In this document: in pieces, positions 56,549 through 64,000 of the stretch
Position numbering within the stretch: position 1 is the stretch's first letter
How the letters are laid out: the number at the start of each line of letters is the position of its first letter
From: Rotaria socialis
Lineage: Eukaryota > Rotifera > Eurotatoria > Philodinida > Philodinidae
Direction of reading: 5' to 3'
Length of the DNA: 64,000 nucleotides
NCBI GenBank assembly: GCA_905331475.1
Contig: CAJNYU010004089.1
Span: 1-64,000, forward strand
Made by a program: the position numbers and the translations under genes
Notes under the pieces: generated by a model
Database searches by the model: none
What the model was told of the DNA's origin: nothing
Seen by the model: only the letters and a program-made list of their open reading frames with translations

Positions 56549-59500
56549 ATGGAATCATCAAATGATCTTCGTTCCATGATTGAACAAACACTAACAATGA
56601 TAATTACGCCAGATCAACAATTAATTGAGAAAGGTCAAACACAATTACAAGCATTAGAATTACTTGATACCTATGCACTTGCTTTAACAGAAATAACTAT
56701 TGATAATAAACGTGATATCAGTATACGGCAATTAGCGGGTGTTTTACTTCGAAAATATGTTAGCAAACATTGGACAAAAGATATTGAAAATTTTATTGAA
56801 CCTGAAGTGTCTGAGCAAGTATGTAGATAACTATATTCTATGAAGGGTTGTGATTAACTAAAATGATACTCTTAATTCTTATATTTCTATCTATCTTTCT
56901 TGTTTACATCTTAGCAAAATTAATATGTCTTTTCGATTTTTCTTTAAGAGGATATCAAATGTACTTTGTCTTTAACTTTGTTTTTATTATTATTTTTGAA
57001 ACACTAAGAAATATAGAATCAATAGAGTTTTATAACGAGATATAACAAATGTATTATATTGTTTGCTAACGAAGAAAAAATTTAGTACATGTCATCTATC
57101 ATACAAAGATAATAATACTTAAGGTCGTCTCAATCTTACGAACTTCATCCTTGTGAAGCAAACAAATTGATACATTGGTTATCCTTTTTTGACTACTTAC
57201 TTCGTAATAAAATTCTGTTGTGGCTACTTGACATTACTTCAAAATATCTAATCGAAATCAACGAAAGTAAACAAGTTGAATATTAAGCAGTTGAATGTTA
57301 ATGATGTTTGAGAAATGTCAATCGCCCTAAGATAAACAGCTCTAATGAGTAGTATAATAGATGTACTTGATTATTAAAACCATTGAATTCATCTCCTGAC
57401 ATGTGTCTAGAACTTGTCTGATCCTAAATTCAAACCTGATGTCGTGTTGAACGTTGAGCATTTCAGGTACTACTAATAAACTTCATCGGGTAAAAATTAA
57501 GTTATCATTGGTTTTTACTTGAAGGAAAGCGTCCATTGTATCATTTACAGATTTGACTTAGAGAATCAGACAATATTCTTTAGATATAGAATCAGTTCAC
57601 TCCTTATAGTTTCATGAGAAAATTGAATTTAAGAAAATTTCAGCCCATATCGATATGTCTAATTTAGAAAATATTACACGAAAGATAATAGTTAGAATCT
57701 TTAGTAGATGAACATTCGCTTCAGTTTATAATTTACTATTTATTGAATCCTATTTTAGGTAAAAAGCCAGATACGTCATATACTTCCACATGGTTTAAAT
57801 GAGCCAAATCATCGTCTTCGTGTTGGTCTTGCTTGTGTTATTTCAGGAGTTGCTGAATGGGATTGTCCTGAATCTTGGCCAGAATTATTACCATTTCTAA
57901 TTGAATCATTGAAATCACCCAATAAATCTTTAATTCACGGTTCTATACGTGTCTTAACTGAAATCGTTCGTGATCTTGATGATCGTCAACTACCCTATGT
58001 TGTTCCATTACTGCTACCTGAAATGTACCGTTTAATGGTATCAAATGAATTTAATTTACGTATTCGCACGCGTGCTATTGGAATATTTACACTACTTGTG
58101 TCACTTGTACATGATATCAATGAACATGATAGAATAATATCTGTTGGTTATATATTACCATATTTATCACATTATTGTGAAGCATTTAAACGTTTTCTTA
58201 TTGCACCTGATTCATCACTAATGACTGATACAGGTTGTCGAATCGAAACAATACGTGCATTAACATTATTATTTAAAAGCTTTCCAAAACTAATGCAACA
58301 AAATGCAGCAGATTTATTACAATCTGTTTGGACATGTTTAACATCAAATACAGAAAATTATGTTGCTACTGTTGTATATAAACATGGAGAAATGGATGCG
58401 TCGGTTGATTCCGATGGTAGGATTTTAACGATAGATTCGATGGTTTTTTGACTTGTTTGTTTTGTTTCCAAACAGGTGAAACATTAAGTTTCGAATGTTT
58501 AATTTATAGTTTATTTGAATTCGTTCAAGTATTAATGGATTTATCAACATATAAAAACTCTGTTAAGTCATCGATGGAAGAATTATGTTACTATTTGATA
58601 TTATGTATGCAGATAACAGAAGAAGAGGTAAAATTTCTTTCTTTTTCCCCGATATCTTAATGTTACTTTTCGAAAGTTTTAGTATGAATCTTGGTCAAAA
58701 AATGTTTCACGTTATGTTGAAGACGAAAGTGATGATTCATTTTCACATTCTGTGAGATTATCGGCTTTAGAATTGCTTTTGGTATTTATCGATTTTTCGA
58801 CTCGCTTAATTATTTGATTGTTTTTTATGTCTAGTCAATAACAAGTGAATTTAAAAAAGAAGCAGGAATCGGTCTCTGGAAAGCTGTGCAGTAAGTTTAA
58901 ATGATGAAAATTTTTAAGCGACACATCACTTGCCCATGTTCATGTGAAAGTTAAAGATAAGATAGATGTAAAATGTAAAATAAATAACTGAGTAACCACG
59001 ATGAGTAGTGACTTAAAATTATTTGCAAAAAAAAGGATGAAAACTTCTAACCTGTTTGGACCTGATACTATATTAGATAAAATCGTTTTTGAAACCGTTT
59101 CTTATATTGAACCAACAGAATTGTCCAAGATGATGAATTTCTCTCGAACGATTTGCTGAAAACTGCAGCTCTCTACCTGTTGTTGTCATTGAATTATTCG
59201 CGTTACACTCGTTCATCTATTATGCTGGTATGAACATTGAATGGTAATGTTTTCTTGTTACAGCTTATCATTTATATTGTTCGCGTCAAGTATTTCATTT
59301 TGTTGTCATTATACTAAGTTATTACGCATGATATCTGATTGTATTTGTCTATTTCATAACATCAGGAGACAAAAAACATCGTATATCGGCTGACCTTTCA
59401 AGATGTCATATACTAGGTTTCTAGCTTTCACTTATATTGTTTCTACGTTAAACATATGGTTATGTAAGCTAAAAAAGATTTCCTTATCTTATGAAATGGG

Positions 59501-62500
59501 ACTGTATGGTACGTAAGTTCTAATGAGTTTTTAATATTTAGAAATAGAAAGTTTTTACTTGCTCAAAATCTACCTATGTAAATTTACGATAATTCTCAAG
59601 TAAATATCGTAGACCCTATCATAAACATTTGAAAAGAAAACTATTTTGAATTACCACTTGAAACTTAGCACGGAGACATAGCTACATATTTGGAAATGAA
59701 AACATTGAATCGACCGGTTAATATGAATGATATCTAATCATAATTTTATACTAGAATAGGATTGTCTCTTGAGAAAGTGTCATGTCAAACTTCAAAAGCC
59801 AGATACTCTGATATTTTCGAGGATGACAACAGTATTTTGTTAAAAATGCTGATATTTCTCTAGTATATAAATAAGTTAGTCTTTCAAAATTGATAAATAA
59901 TTAGACTCAAATTCATGTTTATATGAATATATTTATAATGGCTAGTATATTTCCTAACAATGAAGGTGTCTGTATTGTAAGTTGAAAAGACTAGATATTT
60001 TTACATCAAAAAAGAAAGCTATCACCGCCAAAATTAACAAGGTTAAAATGTTAGCTCCCCTTGGCTTGTCTAGACGGAGATATTTGATTTTTCAGTGAAT
60101 TTTCTCTACGGGATCGGCTTTCCTATCAATCAGAAGTTTTGGACAAACTCTCTTCGAGATATAGATGTCTCAAACATGCAGCTTCTATAGAAAATCGCCA
60201 ATATTTTGAGAGATTCATATCTCGAAGAGGGTTTGTTCAAAGCTTCTGATTGATTTTCCCCATAAGTTAGTCTCATTGAGACCTTCATGCATACAAAGTT
60301 TTAGGTCTAAATTCGAAAATATGATATTGCTGGGAAAGTCGGTCCTGTAGAGAAAATTCACTGAAAAATCAAATATCTCCGTCTAGACAAACCAAGGGGA
60401 GCTAATATTGTAGCCTTGTTAATTTGGCGGTGATCGCTTTCTTTTGATGTAAAAATATCTAGTCTTTTCAACTTACAATACAAACACCTCCATTGTAAGG
60501 AAAAAATAGTAAAAATTTTAACAACGAGTTCTCTAATTTAAGATGTGTTTCTTTTTCAGTCGCCATCTATCTCATGCTGAGGCATTAAAAGCTCACAATT
60601 CATCTCGATGGTAAGTTAATTTTTTTGCTGTTGGACAATTACATTTATAAATCTCAATTTTAAACTCTAGGTGGAAACTACATGAAGCTTGTCTCTTAGC
60701 AATGGGCCGATGTAAACAATTGTTAAATGATATGTTAGTTACTGGTTATGTTAAAATTGATCTTGAGGCTTTCATTCGACAAGTACCATTAGCTGATTTA
60801 TCTCAATTCGGTAAAGTAAAATGCCGAAACATATATCTATCTAACTCAGCTCTATTTTAGATTATCCATATCTTGTATGTCAAGCAGCTTTATTTGCTGG
60901 CCGTTTTTCACGCTTGCTAAGCGCAGAAGTAAATCGAATGTAAGTTAGATACTGTTTTTTTTATTTGATTCATTATTATACTAAATTTTCCTTTTAAAGA
61001 TTCTTAGATGGAATCTGTCAATTACTAGAGCATGCTCAACATCCAATTATAAACTTGTCATCATTAAGAGCATTCTATTAGTAAGTTAAAACAAACTTAT
61101 CAGATAAATTGAAAAAACTTGAATTGCTCAGTTATTGCGAAGAAGTTGGTGTCGATCAAACAAATGATGTTGTTCATTATCTACCACGTATATTCGAAGG
61201 TATACTTGCGACGATGAGTCGTATACCACAATCAGCGTACATATGGCCATTAGAATCATTAGCTATATTAATTAGTGTTGATGAAACGTTTGTATCGACT
61301 ATTGAACATCGTTTATCACCGTTAGCTATTGAATTATTTGTTAATTACGTACAAGATCCATTGATTAATGGCGAAACAACAGCGTAAATATATACATATA
61401 TATGAAAAGAATTCGTTCAGTAAAATACTTTAATCGAATTCAATTTTCTACTTTAGAATAATAAAAGGTCTTGTACATAATAGTAAAGTATCAAGTTTAA
61501 TTCAAGAGCGACTGATTCCATTACTTCAATCAATAGTTGATAATAATTCTGTGCCATCAACGTTACCACGTGTAGCACCAAGCCTTGCATTTTCAGTTAT
61601 TGATCTTTTAACAACTGTTCTTCGTTCATTGAATCCTCCAATAAACTCAAATTTATTAAATCAAACATTTCCTGTCGTTATACATGTACTTTTGACAAGT
61701 GATGATCAACAACTTTTAATTAATGGTGGTGAATGTTTATGTGCATTTTTATCATGCGTATCCATTGATTTATTTTCATGGAAAGATTCAAAAACCAATG
61801 TATCCAGTATTGAATATATTTTACAAGTGCTTGCGAAGTTTCTTGATCCAAAAACACCAGAAAATTGCTGTACTTTTATTGGGAAACTAATCCGAGGCTT
61901 TATTAGAGAGATTAATAAAACAAATCAACCAAGTTTACTCGGCGATACGTTAGGACAAATACTTAAAGCTGTATTAGCAAAACTTCAAAGTAAGATTCAG
62001 AAAAAAAATAAAAAAATAAAAAGCATGCTTATGGTTGCAAAGAGTCCTCGATAATTTCTTTTCTCGTAATGCTTGTTTTTCGATAGAGTCAGATAAATGA
62101 GTTACGAATGATGTAACATTATTTTGTTTTTTCAAAATAATGTGATAACTCGACAATTTTGTTGTTAGAAGAGAAGAAAAGTCTCTTACAATTTTATGTA
62201 TAATTAGAGACAAGAAGCGTATTTTATTTGTTCGTTCTATTATTGAATTTCAAAGTTAAAAGGAACATCACGAGAGAGCATAGCCTAAATGATGCGAGCC
62301 GTCGAGGGACATCAAGATACAAATAAGAAAAGATTTCGAAACAATTAGTTTTCAATCAAATTATGTTACAAAATATAGGTTTAAAAAATTTGATTAAATC
62401 AGTTCTACATTAGATGAAAAGAAATCAATGACTGCATCACAGATTGAGTTCGCTTTTTTTTTAAAATAGATTTCTGATTTCTTTGAGGTAACATAATAAC

Positions 62501-64000
62501 ACATATAATCATGTTTATATGAAGAAAAACAAACATATTGAGAGATATTTTTAACAAAAAGTATGGTATATATTGCTAAATACAAGTATTTTTGCTAATT
62601 ATATCTCTTTTTACATGTTCGATGTATCAAACCTACCTAACCAAGAATGCAGCTGATGGATTTTCTTGCTTCAAAAGTTGAAATTTGCATGCAATTAGAA
62701 TAGGATATGTGGAAAACAAATGGAAGCCGTTTTGTACCAAGCGACTATCCTGAAAAGATTGAGACAAATCGTATTAAGTTTTGACTTCATCGAAAACACA
62801 ATTAAAGTTCATTGGAGCATTTCAATAATTGTTGATTGTGTTTCGATTGATATGTAACATCTAGTGTTTACAGTTTATGCAAGTTTCTTATTCATGTCCA
62901 CATAAACCTATGCTATCGATTAGAAAACATGTGACGAGCTTAAAGTATAACATTATTTCTTATTTAGACAGACGATCAGATTTATTAGTACTCGTATTGA
63001 CATACGTAATAAATTTTCTTGAAATACAGACTATTACTAATCGATTTGATAAATGTGGAACAGGAGATTCGATATATTATGGAATTAAAAAAGCATGAAT
63101 TTATTCAAGTTTACACATTCTATTAGTTACTTTGACATCAATAGTACATTTAATCTTTGTCGCAAAACCGGAAACTTGAATTTTTTTTTCTTGACCGATT
63201 CAAATTTCCAAATATTTAGGTTCACAAGTGCTGAGTGTACAACAAAGTTTAATCGTTGTATTTGCGCATTTGATTCAAAATAATTTGAATGATGTTGTTA
63301 ATTTCCTTACGTCAACGCCTGGGCCACAAGGAAGCAGTGCGTTTGATTTTGTTATGTATGAATGGGTCACCAAACAACATCTGTTTTCTGGTCCATACGA
63401 TATTAAAGTCAGGTAGAAGCTTTTTTTAGTTTTTTTAAGAATAAAAATATTAAAAAAGAAAATTTCTCTCAGTATTATTGCATTAACTGGCTTATTAGAA
63501 TACGCTATGACAAACAATGATGTACGATTTCAAACATTAGTTGTTCCAGGTGATCAAATCATTTATCACCAATCAGGTCAATCGATTTCACATCGTACAC
63601 GTTCAAAATCTTCTAAACATCCTGAGCAATGGACGCGTGTACCATTAGTAGTAAAACTTTTTAAAATTCTTGTACTTGAATTACAAAATCAAATTAATAC
63701 ACGTAAAGAACTTGAAGAAGATGTTAATTTTGATGATGATGAAGACGATGATGATGAGGAGGAAGGCAATGAAGATGGCAAGGAAGAAAAAGATGGCGAA
63801 CCAATAAATGAATCAAATTCATTAAAAGCGAGTGATGATGAAGCAACAAAATATTTAGAACGTTATGATAATTTACTTGATGATGTTTTTGATTATGAAT
63901 TTTTTCAAGAAAAAGATCCTGACGCATTCAATGATCCATTGATGCAAGTTGATTTACTTGATTATTTAAAAGAACGCTTACATTTATTTGCAAAGCATTC
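56549..64000 (+). CDS. IPO9: Importin-9 (karyopherin beta family), 13 exons visible, 3' end beyond window
   Basis: Exons: 56549-56818, 57759-58416, 58476-58627, 58683-58781, 58835-58890, 60560-60610, 60671-60810, 60861-60939, 61000-61080, 61132-61383, 61457-61989, 63220-63412, 63473 to the window end; phases are consistent throughout and give about 1030 residues. The start MESSNDLRSMIEQTLTMIIT and the importin-beta N-terminal block ISIRQLAGVLLRKYVSKHW are typical of the family. A HEAT-repeat solenoid follows (AEWDCPESWPELLPFLIESL), then the family acidic loop (FDDDEDDDDEEEGNEDGKEE), and the sequence is cut at DYLKERLHLFAKHS, about 20 residues short of the usual end. Importin-9 carries histones H2A-H2B, actin and ribosomal proteins into the nucleus under RanGTP control. 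Introns 58891-60559 and 61990-63219 are unusually long. Confidence 0.96.
56819..57758 (+). other. Long first intron (940 bp) of importin-9
   Basis: GT-AG intron in phase 0 between the first two coding exons. No repeat, RNA gene or further coding segment was seen. Confidence 0.7.
59953..60500. mobile_element. Foldback (long inverted repeat) element in importin-9 intron
   Basis: The outer left arm (59957-60120) and outer right arm (60335-60496) are near-perfect inverted copies, for example GTATTGTAAGTTGAAAAGAC on the left against GTCTTTTCAACTTACAATAC on the right. Inside them a second inverted pair starts ATCAATCAGAAG (60125) and ends CTTCTGATTGAT (60254). Almost the whole 540 bp can therefore fold into hairpins. 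It has no coding capacity. The target-site duplication is unclear, so the superfamily cannot be assigned. The long arms indicate a MITE or Foldback-type element inserted into intron 58891-60559. Confidence 0.85.
61990..63219 (+). other. Long intron (1.23 kb) of importin-9
   Basis: GT-AG intron in phase 1 between exons ending LAKLQ and starting SQVLSVQQ. Short ORFs inside it (62877-63098, 62394-62585) show no recognisable domain. No inverted repeat was noticed. Confidence 0.7.

Noticed and set aside
63724..63927. His/Leu-rich minus-strand ORF near the window end
   Set aside because: Antisense of the importin-9 acidic loop and following exon sequence.

Overview
This is a 64 kb eukaryotic nuclear window. 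It is AT-rich with many short GT-AG introns, mostly about 50-70 bp, and no organellar or bacterial operon structure. Several features fit a bdelloid or other rotifer: compact metazoan genes, AG acceptor-like sites just upstream of many start codons (rotifers trans-splice a leader), one intronless bacterial-type M23 peptidase, and very small non-autonomous DNA transposons. The organism assignment is inference; the gene families are seen directly. I rebuilt exons by hand, and every complete multi-exon model below closes to a multiple of three.

Layout, left to right. 0.9-9.5 kb (-): a 14-exon NACHT/WD40 STAND-type ATPase of the NWD1/NWD2 family, with a GC-rich hAT-like MITE and an AAAT microsatellite in its introns. 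10.9-13.6 kb (+): glucosidase II beta subunit. 14.7-16.6 kb (-): an unrecognised Pro/Ser/Thr-rich protein with 9-residue repeats. 17.2-19.7 kb (+): a DNAJB12/14-type ER membrane J-protein. 21.1-22.3 kb (-): mitochondrial ADP/ATP carrier, whose frame needs a 2-nucleotide exon. 24.4-30.8 kb (+): a tight same-strand block of a Ubl-RBR E3 ligase followed by three USP deubiquitinases, with gaps of only 138, 30 and 78 bp. 30.8-37 kb: gene-poor, with one hAT MITE carrying a perfect 8-bp target duplication. 37-39.3 kb (+): a GRAM-domain membrane protein. 41.4-46.9 kb (-): a DUF3715 (TASOR-like) protein with a huge Gln/Ala-rich tail. 47.4-47.8 kb (-): the secreted M23 peptidase. 48.3-48.9 kb: second and larger copy of the GC-rich MITE, with a perfect 8-bp duplication. 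49.8-51.8 kb (+): Numb. 53.9-55.7 kb (-): TFIIA large subunit. 56.5 kb to the window end (+): importin-9, cut by the edge and carrying a 540-bp foldback element in an intron.

Most genes are unrelated housekeeping or signalling genes. The exception is the ubiquitin block at 24.4-30.8 kb, where one ligase and three related proteases sit at spacings typical of trans-spliced operons. This is the strongest candidate for a previously undescribed functional unit. Other points of interest are the 2-nt exon, the MITE family with CCG/CGG trinucleotide interiors, and the DUF3715-polyQ protein.
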